Positions 28,959 through 38,132 of a DNA stretch of 64,000 nucleotides are shown here, piece after piece. The DNA is from Stutzerimonas kunmingensis. Lineage in GTDB: Bacteria > Pseudomonadota > Gammaproteobacteria > Pseudomonadales > Pseudomonadaceae. The DNA lies in assembly GCF_900114065.1 (NCBI RefSeq), contig NZ_FORS01000004.1, positions 186,001 to 250,000 of the forward strand, in the 5' to 3' direction. The position numbers and the translations under genes are program-made. The notes below the pieces were generated by a model that ran no database searches, was not told the DNA's origin, and saw only the letters and a list, made by a program, of their open reading frames with translations. Every line of letters starts with the position of its first letter. Within the stretch, counting starts at the first letter, position 1.

Positions 28959-29708
28959 GTGAGTCGTCTCTTACTCAATTGCGATATAGGGGAAAGCTTC
29001 GGCGCCTGGACCATGGGCCTGGATGCCGAGGTGATGCCGTTCATCGATTGCGCCAATGTCGCCTGCGGCTTCCATGCGTCCGATCCGCAGATCATGCGGC
29101 GCACAGTGGCGTTGGCACGCAAGCATGATGTGCGCATCGGCGCCCATCCGGCCTATCCGGATCTGGTCGGCTTCGGCCGGCGCTCCATGGCCTGCAGCCC
29201 GGCCGAAGTGGAGAACATGCTGCTCTATCAGATCGGCGCACTCGACGGCATCTGCCGCGCTGAAGGCACGCAGGTTCGCTACGTCAAACCGCACGGGGCG
29301 CTGTACAACGACATGATGCGCCAGCCCGAACTGCTGCGCGCAGTGATGAGCGCCATCAAGGCCTACAGCGCCAACCTGCCGCTGATGCTGATGTCCACCC
29401 GCGACAACAGCGCAAGCCAAGCACTGGCAGAGGAAATGGGCATCACCCTGTGGTTCGAGGTGTTCGCCGACCGCGCCTATGACGCCGCCGGCATGCTTGT
29501 TTCGCGCAGCCTGCCAGGCGCCGTCCACCACGATGCAGAAACCGTGACCGACCAGGCCCTGCGCCTGGCCAAGGGCGAGGCGCTGATCGCGAGCGATGAC
29601 AGCGCGCTGATTCTGCAGGCCGATACCCTCTGCGTGCATGGCGACAACGCCGGTTCCATAGCCGCCGTCCAGCGCATCCGCCACGCGCTGCAAGCGCTTC
29701 CCGCATGA
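28959..29708 (+). CDS. pxpA: 5-oxoprolinase subunit PxpA (LamB/YcsF family)
   Basis: A 249-residue cytosolic protein of the PxpABC ATP-dependent 5-oxoprolinase, which opens 5-oxoproline to glutamate. Family motifs: [14 protein letters not shown] at the start, [29 protein letters not shown] and [11 protein letters not shown]. The start is GTG at 28959 with AAAGGAG nine bases upstream; an ATG further upstream would add an unrelated basic extension. The stop overlaps the pxpB start (ATGA). Confidence 0.93.
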   Translation: MSRLLLNCDIGESFGAWTMGLDAEVMPFIDCANVACGFHASDPQIMRRTVALARKHDVRIGAHPAYPDLVGFGRRSMACSPAEVENMLLYQIGALDGICRAEGTQVRYVKPHGALYNDMMRQPELLRAVMSAIKAYSANLPLMLMSTRDNSASQALAEEMGITLWFEVFADRAYDAAGMLVSRSLPGAVHHDAETVTDQALRLAKGEALIASDDSALILQADTLCVHGDNAGSIAAVQRIRHALQALPA

Positions 29709-30412
29709 AGCCGCGGATCGAAGTGGTGGGCGTCGACAGCCTGTTGTTGCGCCTGTTCGATCAGATCGACGAAGGCAACATGCCCTGGATGCTTGCCGCC
29801 AGTCAGCGGGTGCGCGACGCCTTCGGCACGGCACTGATCGATCTGGTGCCTTCCTACACCACCCTGCTGGTGCATTACGACCTGATCCAACTGGACGACC
29901 TGCAGGCTCGCCAGCACCTTCACCAAGCGCTCGAGGGTCTGCAGCCCGCCGCCGCCGAAACTGCGCGCCAGCATGCAATCCCAGTGTGGTACGACGCCAG
30001 CGTCGGCCCCGAGCTACGAGCGCTAGGCAAGCGCAGCGGGCTCGGTGTAGCCGGCGTGATCGAGCAACACAGCGCACACATCTATCAGGTCTTCGCCCTC
30101 GGCTTCGCACCCGGCTTCGCCTTTCTCGGGCTGGTCGATGAGCGTTTGGCCAGCCCGCGCCTGGCCACACCACGCAAGCAGGTGCCGGCCGGAAGCCTGG
30201 GCATCGCCGATCGGCAGACCGCCATATATCCGCTGGTATCGCCGGGTGGCTGGAATCTGATCGGGCGCAGCCCGGTTCGTCTGTTCGACCGCGAGCCCGA
30301 CGGCTACAGCCTCTGGCAGCCAGGCGACCGGGTGCGCTTCGTGCCCATCGAGCGCGCCGAATTCATCCGCTTGGGCGGCAACGACAGCCCTTTTCAGGAG
30401 ACTGCCGTATGA
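29705..30412 (+). CDS. pxpB: 5-oxoprolinase subunit PxpB
   Basis: A 235-residue protein of the KipI/PxpB (allophanate hydrolase subunit 1-like) family. Motifs: [12 protein letters not shown], the [11 protein letters not shown] strand, [27 protein letters not shown] and [28 protein letters not shown]. It overlaps pxpA by 4 bp and pxpC by 4 bp, showing tight translational coupling of the three subunits. Confidence 0.93.
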   Translation: MKPRIEVVGVDSLLLRLFDQIDEGNMPWMLAASQRVRDAFGTALIDLVPSYTTLLVHYDLIQLDDLQARQHLHQALEGLQPAAAETARQHAIPVWYDASVGPELRALGKRSGLGVAGVIEQHSAHIYQVFALGFAPGFAFLGLVDERLASPRLATPRKQVPAGSLGIADRQTAIYPLVSPGGWNLIGRSPVRLFDREPDGYSLWQPGDRVRFVPIERAEFIRLGGNDSPFQETAV

Positions 30413-31323
30413 GTCTGCTTATCGAACGCGCCGGCGCATTGGCCAGCTTGCAGGACGGCGGCCGTATGGGCGTCCGCCACCTCGGCGTTACCCAGGGCGG
30501 CCCGGTGGACTGGATTTCCCACAGCTGGGCCAACTGGCTGCTTGGAAATCCTGTGCAGGCCGCTACGGTGGAAATCACGCTGGGGAATTTCAGCCTTCGC
30601 GCGCAAACCGATACCTGCCTGGCGATCTGCGGTGCCGATCTCGGCGCCGCGCTCGATGACGAAGCCATCGCACCGGGGCGTAGCTTCGAGGTCCGTAAGG
30701 GCCAACTGCTTACCTTCACGCACCCAAAGCGAGGCGTTCGCGCCTATCTCGCTGCGCCAGGCGGCTTTCAGGCGACACCGGTATTGGGGAGCTGCGCCAC
30801 GGTCCGGCGCGAGCAACTCGGCGGCTTGGCCGGTGACGGCCAAGCGCTGGCCGAGGGCGGCCGCTTGCACTGGCTCAGTGGTGTTTCTGCTGCTCGCCGA
30901 GAGCTGCCAGTGCCAACCGTCACCCCACTACCGAGCCCGACCCTGGCGGTCGTGCTCGGCGCGCAGATTGGTGATTTCAGCGGCCAGAGCCTGTTCGATG
31001 CCTTCAACAGCGACTGGACAGTCGATCAACGAGCCGACCGCATGGGCGTGCGCTTGCTCGGCCCAACGCTTCACAGCACGCGCTCATCCATGATTTCCGA
31101 AGGCGTGCCGCTGGGGGCGATCCAGGTTCCGGCCGACGGGCAGCCGATCATCCTGCTCAACGACCGCCAGACAATCGGCGGCCATCCACGCCTCGGCGCG
31201 CTGACACCTGCGGCGGTGGCCCAGCTGGCGCAGTGCCTGCCAGGCACCTCGCTCAGGCTCAAACCGATTTCACTGGAGGCCGCGCAACGCGCGCACCGCG
31301 AACTGCTCGCCCAGTGGCGGTAG
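30409..31323 (+). CDS. pxpC: 5-oxoprolinase subunit PxpC
   Basis: A 304-residue protein of the KipA/PxpC (biotin-dependent carboxyltransferase-like, allophanate hydrolase subunit 2-like) family. Motifs: AGALASLQDGGRMGVRHLGVTQGGPVDW, LAICGADLGAALDD, VRAYLAAPGGFQ, DRMGVRLLGPTL and EGVPLGAIQVPADGQPIILLNDRQTIGGHP. It forms the cyclase-like PxpB-PxpC pair with PxpB. The gene ends 114 bp before the permease. Confidence 0.93.
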   Translation: MSLLIERAGALASLQDGGRMGVRHLGVTQGGPVDWISHSWANWLLGNPVQAATVEITLGNFSLRAQTDTCLAICGADLGAALDDEAIAPGRSFEVRKGQLLTFTHPKRGVRAYLAAPGGFQATPVLGSCATVRREQLGGLAGDGQALAEGGRLHWLSGVSAARRELPVPTVTPLPSPTLAVVLGAQIGDFSGQSLFDAFNSDWTVDQRADRMGVRLLGPTLHSTRSSMISEGVPLGAIQVPADGQPIILLNDRQTIGGHPRLGALTPAAVAQLAQCLPGTSLRLKPISLEAAQRAHRELLAQWR

Positions 31324-31437
31324 TCGCTCATAAGGAGCCGCTGACCAGCAGCCAGTTATTCCAACAAGAACAACATTGCCGGGTATGACCCGGGCGCATT
31401 TCTACCTGCCCCAACGCCAAGAAAAAGAAGGTATCCA

Positions 31438-32658
31438 ATGCAAGCCACACAAGCCGAACGCGGCACTCCCGCCCAGCGCAACGTCCTGCGCGGCGCCATT
31501 TTCATCATGGCGACTTCGTCCATCGGACCCGCGTTTCTGACCCAAACGTCGCTGTTCACCGAGAAGTATCTGGCGAGTTTCGCCTTCGCGATCCTGATCT
31601 CTTTGCTCATCGACATCGGTGCCCAGCTTAATATCTGGCGGGTGATCACCGTTGCCAACCTGCGCGGCCAGGACGTCGCCAACCGCGTGATACCCGGCGT
31701 CGGCCATCTGATATCCGCCTTCATCGTGCTTGGCGGCATTGCCTTCAACATCGGCAACATCGGTGGCGCCGGCCTGGCGATGAATGTGATCTTCGGTATC
31801 CCGCCGATAATCGGCTCGTTGATCGCCGCCGTGCTGATCATCGGCATCTTCCTGCTGCGCAACGCCAAGGGCGTGATGGACTCGGTGATGCAAGTCCTTG
31901 GCCTGGTGATGCTGTGCATGATCGGCTACGCCATGCTGCAGTCGAATCCACCACTGCTCGAAGCGATGAGTCGCAGCTTCAATCCGGACGACCCATTGAT
32001 CCTGCTGCTGCCGATCGTGACATTGGTGGGCGGCACGGTCGGCGGCTACATATCGTTTTCCGGTGGCCATCGCCTGGTAGAGGCCGGCATCACCGGTGTA
32101 GAGAATGTCAGGCTGGTAACCCGCGCGGCCGTGATCGGTATCGCTACCACTGGCGTCGTGCGCATCTGCCTGTTCCTCGCAGCCCTCGGTGTCGTCAGCC
32201 AGGGCCTGACTCTCGACCCGAGCAACCCCGCTGCATCGGTGTTCTCCCATTCGATGGGCACCATCGGCTACAAGATTTTTGGCGTAGTGCTACTGGCCGC
32301 ATCGGTTTCATCGGTGATCGGCGCCGCTTATACCAGTGTGACCTTCATGTACTCGCTGCATGACAGCATCCGCCGGCATAACCAGCGTGTGGTGATCGCC
32401 TTTATTGCCTGCTCGACGCTCATCTACAGCCTGGTCGGCCAGCCCGTGAAGGTTCTGGTGGTGGCGGGCACCCTGAATGCCCTGGTACTGCCGCTGGCGC
32501 TGGGCTGCATATTGCTCGCGTCGCGCAAATCGAACATCGTCGGCGATGCCTACCGTCACCCTACCTGGATGCTGATGTTCGGCATATTGGCCATGCTGGC
32601 CACGGCGGTTGGGGTGGTGATGTCGTTCAATGCGCTGCTGGAGTTCTGGCAAGCGTGA
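31438..32658 (+). CDS. NRAMP-related permease without metal-site motifs (YcsG-like)
   Basis: A 406-residue inner-membrane protein with about eleven hydrophobic segments and the NRAMP/APC fold. True metal NRAMPs have DPGN in TM1 and MPH in TM6. Here TM1 reads GPAFLTQTSLFTEK and the TM6 region reads VGGTVGGYISFSGGHRLVEAG, so neither metal motif is present. It matches the YcsG type, found beside ycsF/pxpA in Bacillus. It most likely imports 5-oxoproline or a related substrate rather than a divalent metal; that is inference from context and missing motifs. It is the last gene of the pxp cluster. Confidence 0.82.
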   Translation: MQATQAERGTPAQRNVLRGAIFIMATSSIGPAFLTQTSLFTEKYLASFAFAILISLLIDIGAQLNIWRVITVANLRGQDVANRVIPGVGHLISAFIVLGGIAFNIGNIGGAGLAMNVIFGIPPIIGSLIAAVLIIGIFLLRNAKGVMDSVMQVLGLVMLCMIGYAMLQSNPPLLEAMSRSFNPDDPLILLLPIVTLVGGTVGGYISFSGGHRLVEAGITGVENVRLVTRAAVIGIATTGVVRICLFLAALGVVSQGLTLDPSNPAASVFSHSMGTIGYKIFGVVLLAASVSSVIGAAYTSVTFMYSLHDSIRRHNQRVVIAFIACSTLIYSLVGQPVKVLVVAGTLNALVLPLALGCILLASRKSNIVGDAYRHPTWMLMFGILAMLATAVGVVMSFNALLEFWQA

Positions 32659-32676
32659 CTGGCACGGCGGGCGCTC

Positions 32677-33216
32677 TCAGCGCTCGCCGAGCAACCAACC
32701 CAACTTCACTTCGAACTGGCCACGCTCATCGGTGATGAACAACGTGCCGTCACTGATCATCACGCCCCACTGCAGACTACGCGGCAAGTCCTTGACCAAC
32801 GCGGCAAGTGACTCCGAGTCGATGGTGGCAATGGACAGATTCTTCAATCCCTTCACCGCATCGATCACCTTGCCCTGCCAGACGCGCAGATTGCCATAGG
32901 CAACCAGGCTGACGCGTTCGGCTCGTCGCGAACACCAAGTCAATCGCTCTGCATCCGGCTGACCCACTTCGATCCAATGAAGGACGCGGCCATCCAGACT
33001 CTTTTCCCAGAGTGCTGGCTCGTCCACATCAGAGAGGCCGCGACCAAAGGCCAGCTGCTCGCTATACCAGAGCGCATAGGCAATCAATCGCACGCCGAGG
33101 CGTTCTTCGGTTTCCGACGGGTGTTTGGCGACCGTAAAGCGCAGATTCTCGTAAACCCCGCGGTCCAGGTCCGTGAGATTCAGCTCGACTTTATATGGTG
33201 TGGCTTGCAGGGCCAT
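32677..33216 (-). CDS. YaeQ family protein
   Basis: A 179-residue soluble protein of the YaeQ family, with an endonuclease-like fold known from structures. It shows the family opening ALQATPYKVELNLTDLDRG, then HPSETEERLGVRLIAYALW, DEPALWEKSLDG and WIEVGQPDAERL, with acidic/Glu-Lys residues in the pseudo-nuclease site. Function unresolved; the E. coli relative affects haemolysin expression. It is convergent with the permease (18-bp gap) and divergent from bfd. Confidence 0.9.
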   Translation of the reverse strand: MALQATPYKVELNLTDLDRGVYENLRFTVAKHPSETEERLGVRLIAYALWYSEQLAFGRGLSDVDEPALWEKSLDGRVLHWIEVGQPDAERLTWCSRRAERVSLVAYGNLRVWQGKVIDAVKGLKNLSIATIDSESLAALVKDLPRSLQWGVMISDGTLFITDERGQFEVKLGWLLGER

Positions 33217-33349
33217 GAACGGCCTCCGTTGCGAAAAGGCGCGCAGTCTACCGCAAAGCGGTCAACACCGATCCTCGCTGCGGCCTTCGACACCGTCGGT
33301 ACGAACGGAAAAATACGCTCATCGGGAGAAACCCCCGACGAACGAACTT

Positions 33350-33378
33350 TGACAATTATTCTCATTCTGATTAGCATC
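33350..33378 (+). promoter_or_regulatory. candidate Fur box / promoter of bfd
   Basis: The AT-rich stretch containing ACAATTATTCTCATTCTGA, with repeated ATTCTC/ATTCTG hexamers, resembles the 19-bp Fur box in its hexamer form. It lies about 35 bp before bfd, a gene Fur is known to repress in Pseudomonas. The match is visual only. Confidence 0.55.
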
Positions 33379-33412
33379 CCAACCGTCAACGAATTCAACG
33401 GGTAGTGCTTCT

Positions 33413-33631
33413 ATGTACGTCTGTCTTTGCCAGGGTGTAACCGACGGCCAGATTCGCGATGCCATCTACGAAGGCTGCTGCAGCTACCGTGAAGTACGGG
33501 AAACGACGGGCGTCGCCACCCAGTGCGGCAAGTGCGCCTGCGTCGCCAAGCAGGTCGTGCGCGAGACGCTCAGCAACGTGCAGAGTGCCCAGGCCTCCCT
33601 CGCGTACCCTGCCAGTTTTGTTCAGGCTTGA
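33413..33631 (+). CDS. bfd: bacterioferritin-associated ferredoxin
   Basis: A 72-residue [2Fe-2S] protein that passes electrons to bacterioferritin to release stored iron. It has the Bfd cysteine set C4-x-C6 near the start (YVCLCQG) and CGKCAC near residue 41, giving the C-x-C ... C-x2-C pattern. It is preceded by the Fur-like site and followed by a terminator and then bfr, matching the Pseudomonas bfd-bfrB order. Expected to rise when iron is low. Confidence 0.95.
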   Translation: MYVCLCQGVTDGQIRDAIYEGCCSYREVRETTGVATQCGKCACVAKQVVRETLSNVQSAQASLAYPASFVQA

Positions 33632-33646
33632 CAGACTGAAGCCATG

Positions 33647-33673
33647 AAGCCGGGCCATGCCCGGCTTTTTTTT
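33647..33673 (+). terminator. Rho-independent terminator of bfd
   Basis: An 8-bp stem AGCCGGGC/GCCCGGCT with a 3-base loop is followed by eight T's, 16 bp after the bfd stop. bfd and bfr are therefore separate transcripts, consistent with opposite iron responses. Confidence 0.93.
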
Positions 33674-33822
33674 GCCTGCAAATCAGCAAGTTGCTCAGAA
33701 GGATGCGGAACGCAACTATTCTCGCTAGGGTTTAGCTTTAGCATTCAATGACTTAGGTTTGACAGGTCGCCTGAGCGTGGCCAGACTGCTTGCATTCCCA
33801 CCGCGTCAGGCAGGCTAACTAC

Positions 33823-34293
33823 ATGAAAGGCGACAAGCTGGTCATTCAGCACCTCAACAAGATCCTCGGCAATGAGCTGGTAGCCATCAACCAGTACTTC
33901 CTGCACGCGCGCATGTATGAGGACTGGGGTCTCGGCAAGCTCGGCAAGCATGAGTACGAAGAATCCATCGACGAGATGAAGCATGCGGACAAGCTGATCA
34001 AGCGCATCCTGTTCCTGGAAGGCCTGCCGAATCTGCAGGATCTGGGCAAGTTGCTGATCGGTGAGAACACTCGCGAGATGCTCGAGTGCGACCTCAGGCT
34101 GGAGCAAGGTGGCGTGCAGGATCTGAAGGTCGCCATCGCTTACTGCGAAAGCGTCGGCGACTACGGCAGTCGCGAGCTGCTGGAAGACATCCTCGAATCC
34201 GAGGAGGAACACATCGATTGGCTGGAGACGCAGTTGAGCCTGATCGACAAGGTGGGCATGGAAAACTACCTGCAGTCGCAGATGGACGACTGA
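33823..34293 (+). CDS. bfr: bacterioferritin (haem-binding, BfrB-like)
   Basis: A 156-residue four-helix-bundle subunit of the 24-mer iron storage shell. Ferroxidase ligands include E18 ([11 protein letters not shown]), E51 and H54 (DEMKHADK), E127 and H130 ([11 protein letters not shown]). Met52 is the axial haem ligand, so it is a haem-binding Bfr rather than a FtnA. The start is ATG at 33823; an upstream in-frame start lacks homology. It is the partner of Bfd encoded just upstream. Confidence 0.95.
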   Translation: MKGDKLVIQHLNKILGNELVAINQYFLHARMYEDWGLGKLGKHEYEESIDEMKHADKLIKRILFLEGLPNLQDLGKLLIGENTREMLECDLRLEQGGVQDLKVAIAYCESVGDYGSRELLEDILESEEEHIDWLETQLSLIDKVGMENYLQSQMDD

Positions 34294-34312
34294 TTCAGTA
34301 GCAAGCCCATAT

Positions 34313-34342
34313 AAAAACGCCCCGACTAGATCGGGGCGTTTT
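34313..34342. terminator. bidirectional terminator between bfr and the FKBP gene
   Basis: AAAACGCCCCGA-ctaga-TCGGGGCGTTTT is a symmetric stem with A-run before and T-run after, so it can stop transcripts from both convergent genes (bfr ends at 34293, the FKBP gene at 34365). Confidence 0.92.
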
Positions 34343-34364
34343 CGTTTGCAGCGAAGAGAACCGC

Positions 34365-35114
34365 TTATTCCTGCTCGGCTGCTTCAGCAGGCTGCTCGGC
34401 TGCGGGCTGCTCGGCCTCGTCACCCTTGATATCCAGCAGCTCGAGATCGAAGACCAGCACGGAGTTGGCCGGGATCAGCGGGCTCGGGCTCTGCTCGCCG
34501 TAGGCCAGTTCGCTCGGGATGTAGAGCTTGTACTTCTCGCCCACATGCATCAGCTGCAGACCTTCGACCCAACCTGGAATCACACCGCCGACCGGCAGAT
34601 CAATCGGGCTGCCGCGCTTGATCGAGCTATCGAAGACGGTGCCGTCGGTCAAGCTGCCCTCGTAGTGCACGGTCACCACGTCGTTCTCGGTCGGTTGACG
34701 GCCTTCGGCCGCCTTGACGACTTCGTACTGCAGACCGGATTCGGTGGTCTTCACGCCCTCACGCTTGGCGTTGTCTTCGAGGAACTTCTTGCCAGCCTCG
34801 ACCGCTTTGGCATTCATCTCAACCATGCGCTCTTCGGCACGGGTCTGCAGGAAGGTGAAAGCCTCCATCAGCTGCTCATCGGTGAGCTTCTGCTCCTTCT
34901 TGCCGATGGCATCTTCAATACCCTGCGCAACAGCCTGGGAGTCGAGATCATCCATACCCTCCTGCGCAAGGCTCTTGCCCATGTTCAGGCCGATACCATA
35001 GGACGCCTTCTGCGTCGGAGTGTCCAGTTTGACACTGGTCTGCGAGTCGCAGCCGGCCAGCACCAGGCCAACCAGGGCAACCGCAGGCGCCAAACGATGA
35101 TGTCTCAGTCTCAT
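34365..35114 (-). CDS. FKBP-type peptidyl-prolyl isomerase lipoprotein (FkpA/Mip-like)
   Basis: A 249-residue periplasmic, lipid-anchored folding chaperone. It has a lipobox LAGC (VALVGLVLAGCD), an N-terminal dimerisation domain (about 30-125; KASYGIGLNMGKSLAQEG, EAFTFLQTRAEER) and a C-terminal FKBP domain (about 130-228; VVTVHYEGSLTDGTVFDSS, VIPGWVEGLQLMHVGEKYKLYIP, LAYGEQSPS, PANSVLVFDLELLDI). An Ala/Glu/Pro-rich tail (AEQPAAEQPAE) follows. Mip/FkpA-type; outer-membrane or periplasmic location inferred from the Asp at +2 (CDS), which in E. coli signals inner-membrane retention. Confidence 0.92.
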   Translation of the reverse strand: MRLRHHRLAPAVALVGLVLAGCDSQTSVKLDTPTQKASYGIGLNMGKSLAQEGMDDLDSQAVAQGIEDAIGKKEQKLTDEQLMEAFTFLQTRAEERMVEMNAKAVEAGKKFLEDNAKREGVKTTESGLQYEVVKAAEGRQPTENDVVTVHYEGSLTDGTVFDSSIKRGSPIDLPVGGVIPGWVEGLQLMHVGEKYKLYIPSELAYGEQSPSPLIPANSVLVFDLELLDIKGDEAEQPAAEQPAEAAEQE

Positions 35115-35310
35115 GCTGTTTCCTTAAATACGCTGTTGGGCATTCGAAAAACCGATGGTCGAGCTTAGCAGCGCATCCCGGCACTGGCTACCGCACCCCA
35201 AGGCAAGGACCGTAAAGAGATTGCAAAGAACGGACGCGCGTAGCAATCCGATAGCAGGATCGAGCCGAGCGAGAAGCGGCACCCGTAGCTTCAGCCCAAA
35301 AAAATCCAGG

Positions 35311-35340
35311 CAAAAAAAAACGGCCTAGATGGCCGTTTCT
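35311..35340 (-). terminator. terminator of the tRNA-Val/tRNA-Asp unit
   Basis: On the minus strand, a 7-bp stem AACGGCC/GGCCGTT with a 5-base loop is followed by a long T-run (nine A's on the plus strand at 35312-35320). It lies 42 bp after the tRNA-Asp 3' end. Confidence 0.9.
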
Positions 35341-35381
35341 TTCGTTGCTTCAGGGCGTTCAGTGGACCCGTGAAGCGAATA

Positions 35382-35458
35382 TGGCGCAGCGGACGGGACT
35401 CGAACCCGCGACCCCCGGCGTGACAGGCCGGTATTCTAACCGACTGAACTACCGCTGC
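35382..35458 (-). tRNA. tRNA-Asp (GTC)
   Basis: A 77-nt tRNA with encoded CCA, T-arm GGTTCGAGTCC and anticodon GTC in CCTGTCACG. The acceptor stem is GCAGCGG/CCGCTGC, so the second pair is C-G, where E. coli tRNA-Asp has G-C. It is the second gene of a unit with tRNA-Val. Confidence 0.96.
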
Positions 35459-35471
35459 GCTAAACCTCGAG

Positions 35472-35547
35472 TGGTGGGTGATGACGGGATCGAACCGCCG
35501 ACCCTCTGCTTGTAAGGCAGATGCTCTCCCAGCTGAGCTAATCACCC
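35472..35547 (-). tRNA. tRNA-Val (TAC)
   Basis: A 76-nt tRNA with encoded CCA, acceptor GGGTGAT/ATCACCC, T-arm GGTTCGATCC and anticodon TAC in CCTTACAAG. It is the first gene of the unit, 13 bp before tRNA-Asp. Confidence 0.97.
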
Positions 35548-35569
35548 GTTTGCTCTCGAAGTGGGGCGC

Positions 35570-35598
35570 ATTCTAGAGAGGGTTCCGCACCTTGGCAA
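35570..35598 (-). promoter_or_regulatory. sigma-70 promoter of the tRNA-Val/tRNA-Asp unit
   Basis: On the minus strand, TTGCCA (35598-35593), a 17-base spacer and TAGAAT (35575-35570) form a near-consensus promoter. A GC-rich discriminator (GCGCCCC) follows, as in stringently controlled stable-RNA promoters. Start point about 35563, some 16 nt before tRNA-Val. Confidence 0.75.
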
Positions 35599-35762
35599 CC
35601 CCCTTTCGAAAAAAAAATTGCAGAAGTTCCAAAGACTTAGGAAAACCCTCGATTTACCAGCCGATTTTTCTCGTCCGCCGTGCATTAACATCCCGCAGGG
35701 TTGGCCTGAACTGGCCAGGCAGGAATAATGCACCCCTTTGCTTTCCGGAGATCTACCCCGCC

Positions 35763-36683
35763 ATGTGGTTTCGTAACCTGCTCGTTTACCGTCTCACCCA
35801 GAACGTCGCTCTAGATGCCGAGACACTCGAAGCTGCACTGGCCGCCAAACCTGCCCGCCCCTGCGCCAGCCAGGAGCTGAGCACCTACGGCTTCGTCGCC
35901 CCCTTTGGTAAGGGTGAAGACGCCCCCCTGGTGCACGTCAGCCAGGGTTTCCTGCTGATCGCCACGCGCAAGGAAGAACGCATTCTTCCGGGCAGCGTCG
36001 TCAAGGATGCGCTGAAGGAAAAGGTTGACGAGATCGAAGCCGAGCAGATGCGCAAGGTCTACAAGAAGGAGCGCGACCAGATAAAAGACGAGATCATCCA
36101 GGCCTTTCTGCCGCGCGCCTTCATCCGCAAATCCGGCACCTTCGCCGCAGTCGACGCCGAGCGCGGGCTGATCCTGGTGAACTCGGCCAGCCCGAAGAAG
36201 GCCGAGGACCTGCTGTCCACCCTGCGTGAAGCGATCGGCTCGCTGCCGGTGCGCCCGCTGACCGTGAAGATCGCGCCAAGCGCCACCCTGACCGATTGGG
36301 TCAAGACGCAGAAGTCCGCAGACGATTTCTTCGTGCTCGACGAATGCGAGCTGCGCGACACCCACGAGGACGGCGGCGTGGTGCGCTGCAAGCGCCAGGA
36401 CCTGACCAGCGACGAGATCCAGCAGCATATGGAAGCCGGCAAGCAGGTCACCCAGCTGTCGCTGGCCTGGCAGGACAAGCTGTCCTTCGTGCTGGACGAC
36501 AAGTTGATCATCAAGCGCCTGCGCTTCGAGGAACTGCTGCAGGACCAGGCCGAGCAGGACGGTGGTGAAGACGCCCTTGCCCAGCAGGACGCCAGTTTCC
36601 TGCTGATGATGATGACCTTCCGCGAGTTCCTGCCTGCGCTGTTCGAGGCGTTCGGTGGCGAAGAAGTCCCCCAGGGCCTCTGA
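35763..36683 (+). CDS. rdgC: recombination-associated protein RdgC
   Basis: A 306-residue DNA-binding protein that forms a ring around duplex DNA and restrains RecA. The start [14 protein letters not shown], the [12 protein letters not shown] and the [18 protein letters not shown] segments, and the [22 protein letters not shown] motif are diagnostic. The ATG at 35763 is chosen because the longer upstream reading would cross the tRNA promoter. It stands alone between the tRNA unit and the convergent MFS gene. Confidence 0.95.
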   Translation: MWFRNLLVYRLTQNVALDAETLEAALAAKPARPCASQELSTYGFVAPFGKGEDAPLVHVSQGFLLIATRKEERILPGSVVKDALKEKVDEIEAEQMRKVYKKERDQIKDEIIQAFLPRAFIRKSGTFAAVDAERGLILVNSASPKKAEDLLSTLREAIGSLPVRPLTVKIAPSATLTDWVKTQKSADDFFVLDECELRDTHEDGGVVRCKRQDLTSDEIQQHMEAGKQVTQLSLAWQDKLSFVLDDKLIIKRLRFEELLQDQAEQDGGEDALAQQDASFLLMMMTFREFLPALFEAFGGEEVPQGL

Positions 36684-36719
36684 CACCAGCCCGGGGCGCT
36701 GATCGGCGCCCCGCTCCCC

Positions 36720-38132
36720 TCAACGCACCTTCAGCTGCAACGCCAGCGCCCCGCCCAATCGCTCCCCCAGCGACCAGATCAGAAAACGCTCGATGAACTC
36801 CGGCGCATCGACGAACAGCGCCCCGCAGACCAGCACGCTGAGCAACGAAACAGTCAGGAAAAGCTGCGGTATCGAGAGCTTCAGCAGCACCAGCAGGACA
36901 ATTGCGATGATCGCCGACGCGACCATGAACAGCGCGTTGAGAATGTTGTTCGCTGCCACCACTCGCGAGCGCTCGTGAACCACACTGCGTGACTGGATCA
37001 GGGCATACAACGGGACGATGTACAGCCCACCGAAAATCCCCAGCCCGAGGATATCCATCAGTACCCACCAGGCAGAAGGCTCGCCGAGCAGCGCAAGCCA
37101 GTCGACCGTACCCACAGGCTCCCCGTGGCCGCTCGCATGCCACCACAGCAGCACTCCGCAAAGGCTCAGGCCAATGGCTCCGAACGGGACCAGGCCGATC
37201 TCCACGTGATGCCGCGACAGCCGCTCGCAAAGCAGCGACCCCAGCGCGATGCCGACCGAAAACAGCGTCAGGATCAACGTCACCACGCTTTCATCGCCAC
37301 CGAGATAGTCCTTGGCAAACGCCGGGATCTGCGTCAGGTAGGTCGCACCGAGAAACCAGAACCAGGAATTGCCCAGCATGGCCCGGGACACCGCCCGCTG
37401 CTGACCGAGCCCCAGCCGCAGAATGCGCCATGACTGACGCAGCACGCGCCAATCCATATGCAGGGTCGGCAGCGCTGCCGTACCGGCTGGAATGGCCAGA
37501 CTGGTGAGATAACCGACGAGCGCGATCAGCACCACGCTGATCGCCACCAGCTCGGCGTAGCCCTCACTCGCCATCAACACACCCGCACCGATGGTGCCCC
37601 CGAGAATCGCCAGGAACGTTCCCATCTCCACCAGCGCATTGCCTCCCACCAGCTCATCCTCGGCGAGCTGCTGCGGCAGGATCGAGTACTTGACCGGACC
37701 AAACAGCGCCGACTGGGTGCCCATGCAGAACAGCACCGCAAGCAATACCGGCAGGTTGCCGAGCAACATGCCGAGCGCCCCGGCAAGCATGATCAGAATC
37801 TCGGCGAACTTGATTCGGCGAATCAGCCAGGCCTTCTCGAAGCGCTCGCCGAACTGGCCACCCAGCGCGGAGAACAGAAAGAACGGCAGGATGAACAGCA
37901 GCGCACAAAGATTGATAAGCAGACTCTTGTCGGCGCCAGTGCCGATCTTGAACAGAATCGCCAGGATCAACGCCTGCTTGAACACGTTGTCGTTGAATGC
38001 ACCGAGCAGCTGCGTGCAGAAAAAAGGCAGGAAGCGACGCTTGCCGAGCAGGCGAAACTGCGAATGCGTGGTCGCCGGCCCGCCAGCTGGCACACGCCTT
38101 GTAGAGCTAGCCCCGGTCGATTCCTGATTCAT
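36720..38132 (-). CDS. MFS transporter, LplT-like
   Basis: A 470-residue inner-membrane protein with about twelve TM segments. Its FFCTQLLGAFNDNVFKQALIL opening is typical of the lysophospholipid transporter (LplT) branch of the major facilitator family; these are often fused or linked to an acyltransferase. No acyltransferase domain or gene is present here, so the substrate is uncertain. Its start overlaps the azlD stop by 4 bp (ATGA), so it is translated with the azlCD pair. Confidence 0.85.
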   Translation of the reverse strand: MNQESTGASSTRRVPAGGPATTHSQFRLLGKRRFLPFFCTQLLGAFNDNVFKQALILAILFKIGTGADKSLLINLCALLFILPFFLFSALGGQFGERFEKAWLIRRIKFAEILIMLAGALGMLLGNLPVLLAVLFCMGTQSALFGPVKYSILPQQLAEDELVGGNALVEMGTFLAILGGTIGAGVLMASEGYAELVAISVVLIALVGYLTSLAIPAGTAALPTLHMDWRVLRQSWRILRLGLGQQRAVSRAMLGNSWFWFLGATYLTQIPAFAKDYLGGDESVVTLILTLFSVGIALGSLLCERLSRHHVEIGLVPFGAIGLSLCGVLLWWHASGHGEPVGTVDWLALLGEPSAWWVLMDILGLGIFGGLYIVPLYALIQSRSVVHERSRVVAANNILNALFMVASAIIAIVLLVLLKLSIPQLFLTVSLLSVLVCGALFVDAPEFIERFLIWSLGERLGGALALQLKVR

